The notes under the pieces are model-generated. The model had not been told where the DNA came from. It worked only from the letters and a program-made list of their open reading frames with translations, and did not search any database. The position numbers were made by a program, and so were the translations under genes. A stretch of 14,032 nucleotides of DNA from Bacteroidota bacterium (lineage in GTDB: Bacteria; Bacteroidota; Ignavibacteria; Kapaibacteriales; UBA2268): contig JAFRQN010000056.1 of assembly GCA_017428585.1 (NCBI GenBank), forward strand, positions 1 to 14,032. Reading direction: 5' to 3'. This document shows, piece by piece, positions 1-8,113 of the stretch (the stretch's first letter is position 1; the number at the start of each line of letters is the position of its first letter).

Positions 1-3000
1 ATGAATATGTCATATCGTGGTTTTAATAGAATTTCTGTAAAATTAGCATCTCCAGATGATATACTAAATCGTTCACATGGAGAGGTAACTAAACCTGAAA
101 CAATTAATTACCGTTCTCTTAGACCAGAAAAAGATGGATTATTCTGTGAAAAAATATTCGGACCTACCAGAGATTGGGAGTGTGCTTGCGGCAAATATAA
201 ACGTATTCGTTATAAGGGTATAATATGTGATAGATGTGGTGTAGAGGTTACTCAAAAATCAGTAAGACGTGATAGAATGGGACACATAACATTAGCTGTT
301 CCAGTAGTTCATATTTGGTTTTTACGTTCTTCACCGAATAAAATATCTTGTGTATTAGGTATGCCTTCACGAGATATAGAACGTATAGTTTATTATGAAT
401 CATACGTAGTAGTTAATCCTGGTAAATTAGGATTAAATACAAAAGATTTGCTTACAGAAGAACAATACTTAGAAGTAATGGAATCTTTAGCAGGTACAAA
501 TAATGATGAGTTAGATGATGATGATCCAGATAAATTTATTGCATTGATAGGTGCTGAAGCTATAAAAGAATTGCTAAGACGTGCAGATCCAGAACAAATC
601 TATAGAGAACTAAAAGAGAAACTCAAAACAGAAACATCACAAACAAAAAAACAAGATATATTCAAAAGACTCCGTGTATTAGATGCATTCAGACAAAGTG
701 CAAAACATCCTGGATTAAAGAATGAACCAGTTTGGATGGTATTAGATGTTATCCCTGTTATTCCACCAGATTTGCGTCCATTAGTTCCACTTGATGGAGG
801 ACGTTTTGCTACATCAGACTTAAATGATTTATATAGAAGAACAATAATAAGAAACAATAGATTAAAACGACTTATAGACATAAAAGCACCTGAAGTGATT
901 TTAAGAAATGAAAAAAGAATGCTTCAAGAATCAGTTGATGCACTGTTTGATAATTCAAGAAGACAAGTTCGCAGTGAATCACAACGTGCTCTTAAATCAT
1001 TGGCAGATACATTAAAAGGCAAGACAGGTCGTTTCAGACAAAACTTATTAGGTAAACGTGTTGACTATTCAGGACGTTCTGTTATCGTTGTAGGTCCAGA
1101 ATTAAAATTACATGAATGTGGTCTTCCAAAAGAATTAGCATTGGAATTATTTAAACCATTTATCATACGTCGTTTAGTAGAACGTGGATATGTTAAAACG
1201 GTTAAGAGTGCTAAAAAGATGATAGAACGCAAAGCAACGGAAGTATATGATATACTTGAAATGGTTATTGATGGCCATCCAGTTATGTTAAACCGTGCTC
1301 CGACTTTGCATAGATTAGGTATTCAAGCATTCCAACCAAAATTAATAGAAGGTAAAGCTATTCAATTACATCCGCTTGTTTGTACAGCGTTCAACGCCGA
1401 TTTCGATGGCGACCAGATGGCTGTTCATCTACCTATTTCATTTGAAGCACAATTAGAAGCAATGTTGTTGTTATTAGCTCCTCATAATATTATGCATACT
1501 CAAAATGGCGATCCTATTGCAGTACCATCACAAGATATGGTATTGGGTATGTATTATCTAACAAAAATTAAAGAAGGCGCTATTGGCGAAGGCAAAACAT
1601 TCTCTTCTGTAGATGAACTTCTTGTTGCTCATAATTTAGGCTATGTAGAGCTTCACGCTAAAATTAAAGTTCGTTATAAAGGAAAAATGCTTGAGACTAC
1701 TCCTGGAAGAATCATATTCAATAAAATTGTTCCAGAAGAATTAGGATATTTAGATGAATTACTTACTAAAAAACGTTTAAGACAAATTATTGGTCAATGT
1801 TTCCGTACAGTTGGTTTAGACAGAACAGCACAATTCTTGGATAATCTTAAGGATATGGGATTCAGTTATGCAACTGTCGGCGGATTATCTGTAAGTATTG
1901 CAGATGTTATTATTCCTAAAGAAAAAGAAGAAATCATCAATACAGCTCAGTCAAAGATAGATAAAATAGAAAAAGCATATATAAATGGCGTTATATCAGC
2001 AGGCGAAAGATATAACAAAATTATTGATACTTGGTCAACAGCAACAAATAAAGTAGCAGATAAATTATATAGCGATTTAACACAATCAAAACAAGGCTTT
2101 AACACTTTCTGGATGATGTTGGATTCACAAGCCAGAGGTTCTAAGGAACAGATAAGACAATTAGCAGGAATGCGTGGTCTTATGGCAAAACCTAAGAAAT
2201 CATTATCAGGTTCAACTGGTGAATTAATTGAAACACCAATTATTTCTAATTTTAAGGAAGGCCTTTCAATTCTTGAGTATTTTATTTCAACACACGGTGC
2301 AAGAAAAGGTTTAGCAGATACAGCGTTAAAAACAGCAGAAGCTGGATATTTAACAAGACGTTTGCATGATGTTGCTCAAGATGTGATTATATCAGAAGAA
2401 GACTGTGGAACAATCCGCGGTGTAAATATGACAGCTATCAAAGATGGTCAAGAAATTAAAGAACCATTATATGAAAGAATTTTAGGAAGAGTTGCATTAA
2501 TTGATGTTGTTGATCCTTTAACTAAAAATGTTTTAGTTAAAGCAGGTGAAATGATAGATGAAGACAAAGCAAAAATCATAGAAGACGCTGCTATTGAATC
2601 AGTTATGATACGTTCTGTATTAACTTGTGAGTCAGAACATGGAGTATGTGCAAAATGTTACGGCCGCAACTTGGCAACAGGAAAAATGATAGACGTTGGC
2701 GAGGCAGTTGGTACTATTGCATCACAATCAATTGGTGAACCTGGTACACAGCTTACACTTCGTACATTCCACACAGGTGGTACAGCTGCATTGGTAGCAT
2801 CACAATCAACTATTTCATCAAAATTTAGCGGTACTATTAAATTTGAAAATGTACGTTATATTTCTTATGAAGGCGACAATGGAATAAATAATGTTGTTGT
2901 TTCTCGTAATGGTGAAATACAGATTATTGATCCTGAAACTGAACAAATTTTAACAAAATATGATGTAACTTATGGTGCAGAATTAAAGAAACTACAAGGC

Positions 3001-4350
3001 GATCATATTGAAAAAGATGAAATTCTATATGAATGGGATCCATATAACTCTGCAATTATATGTGAAGTTCAAGGTACTGTTAAATTTGTAGATTTAGTTC
3101 CTAATGTAACTTATCGTGATGTAAATGACGAACAGACAGGACATATTACTAAAGTTGTTATAGATTCCAGAGATAAAACAAAATCACCAGCTATTGATAT
3201 CGTAGATAACGCAGGAAAAGTAATCAGAAGTTATAGTATTCCTTCCAGAGCTCAATTAAGAGTTGATGATAATGAAATTATAGGTGTCGGTACTTCACTT
3301 GCAAAAATTCCACGTGATTTAGGAAGAACTCGTGATATCACAGGTGGTTTACCAAGAGTAACAGAATTATTTGAAGCAAGAAAACCACAAAATCCTGCAA
3401 TAATTTCTGAGATAGATGGTTATGTTTCTTACGACAAGCCAAAACGTGGTCAAAAAATAATAGTTATAACATCTGTCGATGGCAAAACAACAAAAGAATA
3501 TTCTATTCCAATAGGTAAATATATTCTTGTTCAAGAAAATGATTTTGTGAAATCTGGCGACAGATTAACAGAAGGCTCTGTTAATCCTCATGATATTCTT
3601 GCTATAAAAGGTCCAAATGCAGTTCAAGAATATTTGGTAAATGAAATACAAGAAGTTTACCGTATGCAGGGTGTAAAACTTAGCGATAAGCACGTAGAAG
3701 TAATTGTTAGACAAATGTTGCAAAAAGTTAGAGTTACAGACATAGGTGATTCTAATTTAATAGAGAATGATTGTATAGATAAATCTGTATTATTTGAAGA
3801 AAACCAAAAATTAAAGAATCAATTAGTAGTAATAAAGAAAGGTGATTCTAAGTTCTACGAAGGTTCTTTATACTCACGCAAGAGAGTAAAAGAACACAAC
3901 TTAGATTTGAAAAACAAAGGAAAAGCAATTGCAATAACAAGACCTGCTAATCCTGCAATATCAGAACCTGTATTGTTAGGTATTACTCAAGCATCTTTAA
4001 CTACTGAAAGTTGGCTTTCTGCAGCATCATTCCAAGAAACAACAAAAGTACTTTCAGATGCTTCGATTGCATCAAAAATTGATAATTTGAATGGATTAAA
4101 GGAAAATATTATTCTTGGACAATTGATTCCAGCAGGAACAGGCTTAAGAGCTTATCAAAATCTCTATATTGAAAGTTCTGTTGGAAATATATTCGGCCGT
4201 AAATTTAAGGATGAAATGGAAGAAGCAAATGCATTAAATAATGACGATAATCATCCAGAAGTTACTATTGAAGATATTCAATCAGAAATGCAGGAATCAA
4301 TTGATAATGAAGAATTAGAGGATTTACAAGATTTCGAAGCTGAAAACTAA
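1..4350 (+). CDS. rpoC: DNA-directed RNA polymerase subunit beta'
   Basis: This is the largest catalytic subunit of RNA polymerase; with beta it forms the active-site cleft. The 1449-residue protein shows the expected order of landmarks. The N-terminal zinc site is C61, C63, C76 and C79. The catalytic Mg-binding loop NADFDGDQM lies at 465-473, with D467, D469 and D471. The bridge-helix region starts near GARKGLADTALKTAE (766 on). The second zinc site is C802, C876, C883 and C886. The trigger-loop segment LTLRTFHTGG has H924. The last 45 or so residues form an acidic tail. The length suits the Bacteroidota/Chlorobiota form. The window begins exactly at this ATG, so a longer N-terminus cannot be excluded, and Met3 is an alternative start. 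rpoB would be expected just upstream. The gene ends at TAA and is followed by a hairpin terminator. Identification is certain; only the start is open. Confidence 0.98.
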   Translation: MNMSYRGFNRISVKLASPDDILNRSHGEVTKPETINYRSLRPEKDGLFCEKIFGPTRDWECACGKYKRIRYKGIICDRCGVEVTQKSVRRDRMGHITLAVPVVHIWFLRSSPNKISCVLGMPSRDIERIVYYESYVVVNPGKLGLNTKDLLTEEQYLEVMESLAGTNNDELDDDDPDKFIALIGAEAIKELLRRADPEQIYRELKEKLKTETSQTKKQDIFKRLRVLDAFRQSAKHPGLKNEPVWMVLDVIPVIPPDLRPLVPLDGGRFATSDLNDLYRRTIIRNNRLKRLIDIKAPEVILRNEKRMLQESVDALFDNSRRQVRSESQRALKSLADTLKGKTGRFRQNLLGKRVDYSGRSVIVVGPELKLHECGLPKELALELFKPFIIRRLVERGYVKTVKSAKKMIERKATEVYDILEMVIDGHPVMLNRAPTLHRLGIQAFQPKLIEGKAIQLHPLVCTAFNADFDGDQMAVHLPISFEAQLEAMLLLLAPHNIMHTQNGDPIAVPSQDMVLGMYYLTKIKEGAIGEGKTFSSVDELLVAHNLGYVELHAKIKVRYKGKMLETTPGRIIFNKIVPEELGYLDELLTKKRLRQIIGQCFRTVGLDRTAQFLDNLKDMGFSYATVGGLSVSIADVIIPKEKEEIINTAQSKIDKIEKAYINGVISAGERYNKIIDTWSTATNKVADKLYSDLTQSKQGFNTFWMMLDSQARGSKEQIRQLAGMRGLMAKPKKSLSGSTGELIETPIISNFKEGLSILEYFISTHGARKGLADTALKTAEAGYLTRRLHDVAQDVIISEEDCGTIRGVNMTAIKDGQEIKEPLYERILGRVALIDVVDPLTKNVLVKAGEMIDEDKAKIIEDAAIESVMIRSVLTCESEHGVCAKCYGRNLATGKMIDVGEAVGTIASQSIGEPGTQLTLRTFHTGGTAALVASQSTISSKFSGTIKFENVRYISYEGDNGINNVVVSRNGEIQIIDPETEQILTKYDVTYGAELKKLQGDHIEKDEILYEWDPYNSAIICEVQGTVKFVDLVPNVTYRDVNDEQTGHITKVVIDSRDKTKSPAIDIVDNAGKVIRSYSIPSRAQLRVDDNEIIGVGTSLAKIPRDLGRTRDITGGLPRVTELFEARKPQNPAIISEIDGYVSYDKPKRGQKIIVITSVDGKTTKEYSIPIGKYILVQENDFVKSGDRLTEGSVNPHDILAIKGPNAVQEYLVNEIQEVYRMQGVKLSDKHVEVIVRQMLQKVRVTDIGDSNLIENDCIDKSVLFEENQKLKNQLVVIKKGDSKFYEGSLYSRKRVKEHNLDLKNKGKAIAITRPANPAISEPVLLGITQASLTTESWLSAASFQETTKVLSDASIASKIDNLNGLKENIILGQLIPAGTGLRAYQNLYIESSVGNIFGRKFKDEMEEANALNNDDNHPEVTIEDIQSEMQESIDNEELEDLQDFEAEN

Positions 4351-4394
4351 TCTGTAATTCCTAACAAAAATATATTTTTCTTTATAAATTTTAT

Positions 4395-4402
4395 TATATT
4401 TG
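4395..4402 (+). promoter_or_regulatory. Bacteroidota-type -7 promoter element upstream of rsmI-tmk
   Basis: The octamer TATATTTG matches the known Bacteroidota -7 consensus TAnnTTTG and is followed by TA. A five-base T-tract (4375-4379) ends 15 nt upstream, roughly where the -33 element would lie, but no clear TTG is present. Initiation would be expected a few bases downstream, around 4406-4410, inside the left arm of the terminator hairpin. The same 10-mer occurs at 5836 and 11885. The promoter role is inferred. Confidence 0.5.
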
Positions 4403-4439
4403 TACTCATCTAATTATTTTATTAGATGAGTATTTTTTT
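4403..4439 (+). terminator. Rho-independent terminator after rpoC
   Basis: A perfect 12-bp inverted repeat, TACTCATCTAAT (4403-4414) and ATTAGATGAGTA (4421-4432), encloses the 6-base loop TATTTT and is followed directly by seven T residues (4433-4439). It lies 52 bases past the rpoC stop and is the natural 3' end of the rpoBC transcript. The stem is AT-rich, but its length and the U-tract make the call strong. Confidence 0.88.
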
Positions 4440-4451
4440 AGAATAATATCT

Positions 4452-5189
4452 ATGTACAATAACGACAATAAAAGTGATAATCAAAAAAATATAACACCAG
4501 CTTTATATCTTGTACCTACACCGATAGGCAATTTAGAAGATATAACCATGCGTGCTGTCAATATATTGCAGGAAGCAGATTTCATTGCTTGTGAAGATAC
4601 AAGGCGAAGCGGAGTATTAATTAAATCATTAGGTTTATCTACTAAAGCTAAATTAATAAGCTATTTTGAACATAATGAAAACGAAAAGAATGATTTTTTA
4701 ATTAATAAAATTATTGACGGCAATATTGTAGCATTAATCTCCGATGCTGGTTCACCTTGTATATCGGATCCAGGATATAAATTGGTACAAAAGGCAATAG
4801 AAAAAAACGTAAAAATTATATCATTACCAGGAGCAACAGCTTGCATACCTGCATTAACAGCAAGCGGGTTTCCAGTACATAGATTTACTTTCTTTGGATT
4901 TCCACCACAAAAAAAGGGCAGACAAAGTTTCATAAAAAGTATACTTAATTGTCCTAATACTGCTATAGTATATGAATCTTCTCATAGAATTATAAAATTT
5001 ATAAACGAAATTGTTTCTTTAGATTCTAATAGAAATATATGTATAGCAAGAGAAATTAGTAAAATTTATGAAGAATATATAAGATTTAACACAAATGATT
5101 TTAATAATAATACTATCAATATAACAGAAAAAGGTGAATTTGTTATAATAATTGAAGGTAAAGATGAAAACAAGGAGGATTTAGTTTAA
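4452..5189 (+). CDS. rsmI: 16S rRNA (cytidine-1402-2'-O)-methyltransferase
   Basis: RsmI transfers a methyl group from S-adenosylmethionine to the 2'-OH of C1402 in the 16S rRNA decoding centre; it is a tetrapyrrole-methylase-fold (SpoU-unrelated) enzyme. Family hallmarks are visible: LYLVPTPIGNLEDIT (18-32), ADFIACEDTRRSG (42-54), the SAM-binding segment ISDAGSPCISDPG (96-108), LPGAT (125-129) followed by ALTASGFP, and FFGFPP. At 245 residues it lacks the C-terminal extension of the E. coli protein, which is common in the family. The first 15 residues are a polar extension before the conserved core. The next Met is residue 33, inside the core, so ATG 4452 is the credible start. There is no Shine-Dalgarno sequence. 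The stop codon overlaps the tmk start by one base (TAATG), so the two genes form an operon. Confidence 0.95.
   Translation: MYNNDNKSDNQKNITPALYLVPTPIGNLEDITMRAVNILQEADFIACEDTRRSGVLIKSLGLSTKAKLISYFEHNENEKNDFLINKIIDGNIVALISDAGSPCISDPGYKLVQKAIEKNVKIISLPGATACIPALTASGFPVHRFTFFGFPPQKKGRQSFIKSILNCPNTAIVYESSHRIIKFINEIVSLDSNRNICIAREISKIYEEYIRFNTNDFNNNTINITEKGEFVIIIEGKDENKEDLV
5172..5178 (+). promoter_or_regulatory. Shine-Dalgarno site for tmk within the end of rsmI
   Basis: AAGGAGG lies 10 bases before the tmk ATG, inside the last codons of rsmI (AAG GAG GAT encodes Lys-Glu-Asp). It is the only full-length canonical Shine-Dalgarno sequence before any start codon in the window. With the TAATG overlap it would support reinitiation or coupled translation. 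Because it also encodes amino acids, it could be coincidental. Confidence 0.55.
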
Positions 5190-5809
5190 TGTTTATTACG
5201 TTCGAAGGAATAGATGGAAGCGGCAAAACAACACAAATAGAATGCTTAAAAGATTTTTTAGAACAAAAAGGATATAATGTAATTACAACCCGCGAACCAG
5301 GTGGAACACATTTATCAGAAAGAATACGAGAGCTATTATTGAATACTGATTATAATATAGATCCAATAACAGAATTATTCTTATTCAATGCTTCACGTAT
5401 GCATTTAATAAATACAATTATTAAACCTGCTTTAAAAAATAATATAATTGTAATTTCTGATAGATTTTATGATTCTACTACAGCATATCAGGGATATGGA
5501 CGTTCTATATCGTTGGAAAATATTAATAAATGCAATGATATTATAAAAAGCTTTGGCATAATACCCGATATAACATTGTTTCTTGATATTGACATTAAAA
5601 TATCAGAAGAAAGACGTTCAAGCATGGAAAAAGATAGGATAGAATTATCAAATGAATCATTTTTTGAAAAAGTTAGAGCAGGCTATTTATGTATTGCTGA
5701 CGAAGAACCAAATCGAATAAAAATTATAAATGCAAATAGAGATAAGCAAAGTATTTTTGAAGATATAAAAAAATATATACTTCCATTATTACAGACTTCA
5801 GTAAAATAA
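5189..5809 (+). CDS. tmk: Thymidylate kinase
   Basis: This cytoplasmic enzyme phosphorylates dTMP to dTDP with ATP and is essential for dTTP synthesis. The 206 residues match the usual family length. Visible motifs are the P-loop GIDGSGKT (7-14, K13), TREPGGT (34-40), the DRFYDSTTAYQG segment (91-102) with the DR(F/Y) signature and substrate-contacting residues, and a lid region with RRSSMEKDR, including paired arginines. The P-loop reads EGIDGSGKT, as in many bacterial enzymes. The start overlaps the rsmI stop by one base and has a strong upstream Shine-Dalgarno, so translation is probably coupled to rsmI. No convincing terminator follows; a new promoter-like site lies at 5836. Confidence 0.97.
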   Translation: MFITFEGIDGSGKTTQIECLKDFLEQKGYNVITTREPGGTHLSERIRELLLNTDYNIDPITELFLFNASRMHLINTIIKPALKNNIIVISDRFYDSTTAYQGYGRSISLENINKCNDIIKSFGIIPDITLFLDIDIKISEERRSSMEKDRIELSNESFFEKVRAGYLCIADEEPNRIKIINANRDKQSIFEDIKKYILPLLQTSVK

Positions 5810-5835
5810 AAAATAATTTTAAATATTTTTATTAC

Positions 5836-5843
5836 TATATTTG
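5836..5843 (+). promoter_or_regulatory. Bacteroidota-type -7 promoter element upstream of the outer-membrane protein gene
   Basis: TATATTTG followed by TA, 68 bases before the start codon, fits the TAnnTTTG consensus. A T-tract (5817-5820) ends 15 nt upstream, the same spacing as at 4395 and 11885. It probably drives the outer-membrane protein, lolD and CoA-transferase cluster. The role is inferred; no TTG -33 box is evident. Confidence 0.5.
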
Positions 5844-5911
5844 TATAATTACGTATTATTGTTAAAAACAGAATAATTTTAATTTTTAATCATATCAAAA
5901 CATAAAAAATC

Positions 5912-7369
5912 ATGAAAATAAAACATTTAATTTTAATAATATCCTTAATGATATTGTTTTCAAGTAGTTCTAATGCACAATTTATAGAGGATGCATTAAG
6001 ATTTTCACAACCAACAGCTGTATTTTCACCACGTGTTAGTGCTTTAGGATTTTCATATTTTGGAATTTCAGATGATGCTGCAGCTATGATTTTTAATCCT
6101 GCTGGTCTTTCTCTTATTAGAGGTTATGAAATCAATACGGGAGTTGATTTTACGACTGTGAGCAATAAAACTAATTACCTTAATGAAACAAAGAAAACAT
6201 CTGATTATGAATTTTATATCTCAAATATCCAGATGACATTTCCAATGAGTATACCTGTATCAGAAACAGAAGCTATTAATTATACAATAGGTATAGGATA
6301 TTACTTAGATAATGATTTTGATATGGGATATAGATTTAGCGGTTTTAATACAAAAAATACTTTTATTTCACAACAAGCAGCAGAACATTCAAAATGGATA
6401 TATGAAACTTGGCTGACAGATGAAGCATATAATACAAACATACGCAATAATATGCAGCAAGAAGGTAGAATATCAGAAGAAGGCGGACTGCATAATTTTG
6501 TTTGCGGTGCAGGAATAGATGTAACTGATAATTTATCACTTGGAGCTTCTTTTATAATAAAAGGCGGACATTATGATTATTACCGCTCTTTCATGGAATC
6601 AGATTCAAGAAATCTTTATAATACGTTTGAAATAGATGATATAGATAATGTTATTGTATCTGATATATTATCACAAGAAATTGCAGGATTCACAGGTTCT
6701 TTAGGATTAATGGCTCGTATTAATGACAATTTACGTGTAGGTGCATCTATAAAATTTCCTACATATAATTACATAGAAGAAGATTATTCATCAGAATATA
6801 CTGTTACATACGACAGCAACGAAGTTGCAGGAGTACAAAAATTTAATTATTCCGAACATGGCAGCAATAATTATTCAATAACAACTCCTTTTGAATTTTC
6901 TTTAGGTACTTCAGGATATTATGCAGGTTTAACTTTTTCTGTTTCTGCATCTTATAAGAATGCATCTCATTTAAAATTTGATTATGATTTGGAAGACCAA
7001 TCTATTGCAACAGCAAACTATTTTGATAACTTAAATGAAGACGTAGACAATAATTTAACAGGAGTATGGACTTTTGGTGCTGGATTAGAATATAAAATAC
7101 CTGACTTCCCTATTTACATAAGAGCAAGTTATACAAGAATAACATCACCTTATGATATAGATTTAACAGATGCATCAAGACAAATGATTGCAGGCGGACT
7201 TGGTATTGTATGTGCTAAAAACTTTATTATCGATGCTTCATTTAGATTAAATAGTTATAAACAACAACAAGCAGTTTACGGTAATTTAAATGAACCAAGT
7301 TTATATTCTTATTATATAGTTAATTACAGTCCTGTAGATTATGGTTTAGGTATTAGATACCGTTTCTAA
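5912..7369 (+). CDS. FadL/OmpP1-like outer-membrane beta-barrel protein
   Basis: This is a predicted exported outer-membrane protein of 485 residues. It begins with a signal peptide: K2 and K4, a hydrophobic stretch of about residues 6-16, then SSSSNA before Q23, giving a probable cleavage after A22. The mature N-terminus carries RVSALGFSYFGISDDAAAM followed by NPAGL (about 41-66), typical of the FadL/OMPP1/TodX superfamily of hydrophobic-solute transporters and of related barrels such as PorV. The body alternates polar and aromatic/Gly residues as in beta strands, and the protein ends YGLGIRYRF with the C-terminal Phe expected of BAM substrates. The ligand cannot be told from sequence; FadL members move long-chain fatty acids or aromatic hydrocarbons, whereas PorV-like members serve type IX secretion. 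lolD starts 8 bases downstream, so co-transcription is likely. Confidence 0.8.
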   Translation: MKIKHLILIISLMILFSSSSNAQFIEDALRFSQPTAVFSPRVSALGFSYFGISDDAAAMIFNPAGLSLIRGYEINTGVDFTTVSNKTNYLNETKKTSDYEFYISNIQMTFPMSIPVSETEAINYTIGIGYYLDNDFDMGYRFSGFNTKNTFISQQAAEHSKWIYETWLTDEAYNTNIRNNMQQEGRISEEGGLHNFVCGAGIDVTDNLSLGASFIIKGGHYDYYRSFMESDSRNLYNTFEIDDIDNVIVSDILSQEIAGFTGSLGLMARINDNLRVGASIKFPTYNYIEEDYSSEYTVTYDSNEVAGVQKFNYSEHGSNNYSITTPFEFSLGTSGYYAGLTFSVSASYKNASHLKFDYDLEDQSIATANYFDNLNEDVDNNLTGVWTFGAGLEYKIPDFPIYIRASYTRITSPYDIDLTDASRQMIAGGLGIVCAKNFIIDASFRLNSYKQQQAVYGNLNEPSLYSYYIVNYSPVDYGLGIRYRF

Positions 7370-7377
7370 TTTTAATT

Positions 7378-8085
7378 ATGTCAGACATATTACTTTCAGC
7401 AAATAATATAGTTAAGACTTTTTCAATTAAAGGTAAAAATAGTCATTGTGTTCTTAATAATATAACAATTGAAATTAAGAGAAATGAAATTACATCTTTA
7501 ATGGGTGCATCAGGCGTTGGAAAAAGCACTTTGCTATATATTTTAGGAGCTTTAGACAGACCAAATTCAGGAGAAATTGTTTTTCATAGTATAACTGGAA
7601 ATACATTGAATTATAACAATTTGAATTCTGATGAACTGTCATATTTGCGAAATAGATATATAGGATTTGTATTTCAATTTCATCATCTTTTACCTGAATT
7701 TAATATCTTAGATAATATTATTATTCCTGCTTTAATTTTTGGTACACCACAAGATCAAGCCAAACAAAAAGCTGTTGAGTTAATGAAAAAGATGAATATT
7801 GAATATATCCAAAACTATAAGCCAAATGAAATATCAGGCGGTGAACAGCAAAGAGTAGCAATAGCTCGTGCTTTGATCAATTCTCCTGAAATAATATTTG
7901 CTGATGAGCCAACAGGTAATTTAGATAGTGAAAATACTAAGAATGTAATTAATTTAATCAAATCTATAAATAGTGAACTCGGAACTACATTTTTAATTGC
8001 AACACATAGTGAAGATGTAGCTTCAATGTCAAATAATATTATAAGAATGCAAGACGGCAAAATTTTAAAAGATATTATAAAATAA
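7378..8085 (+). CDS. lolD: LolD-type ABC transporter ATP-binding protein
   Basis: This is the nucleotide-binding subunit of a MacB/LolCDE-class ABC system; LolD powers release of lipoproteins from the inner membrane toward the outer membrane. The 235-residue protein has Walker A GASGVGKST (43-51), the Q-loop stretch FVFQFHHLLPEFNILDN (97 on), which closely resembles LolD, the signature ISGGEQQRVAIARAL (152-166), Walker B IIFADE (172-177), the D-loop NLD (181-183) and H-loop H210. No membrane permease (LolC/LolE) is encoded in the window, so its partner must lie elsewhere. FtsE- or MacB-like assignments are less likely given the QFHHLLP motif. The gene begins 8 bases after the outer-membrane protein gene without a Shine-Dalgarno, so it is probably read from that transcript. 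Confidence 0.85.
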   Translation: MSDILLSANNIVKTFSIKGKNSHCVLNNITIEIKRNEITSLMGASGVGKSTLLYILGALDRPNSGEIVFHSITGNTLNYNNLNSDELSYLRNRYIGFVFQFHHLLPEFNILDNIIIPALIFGTPQDQAKQKAVELMKKMNIEYIQNYKPNEISGGEQQRVAIARALINSPEIIFADEPTGNLDSENTKNVINLIKSINSELGTTFLIATHSEDVASMSNNIIRMQDGKILKDIIK

Positions 8086-8113
8086 ATTATTTTAATTAAA
8101 AATATATACTAAT

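Noticed and set aside
600..881. Minus-strand open frame inside rpoC, and similar ones at 4661-4933 and 7815-8060
   Set aside because: They lie wholly within strongly identified genes on the other strand (rpoC, rsmI, lolD) and show no family motifs; they are shadow frames.
5808..5831. Possible terminator after tmk (A-run, spacer, T-run)
   Set aside because: The only pairing is a short all A-T stem with no GC base pair; this is expected by chance in such AT-rich DNA.
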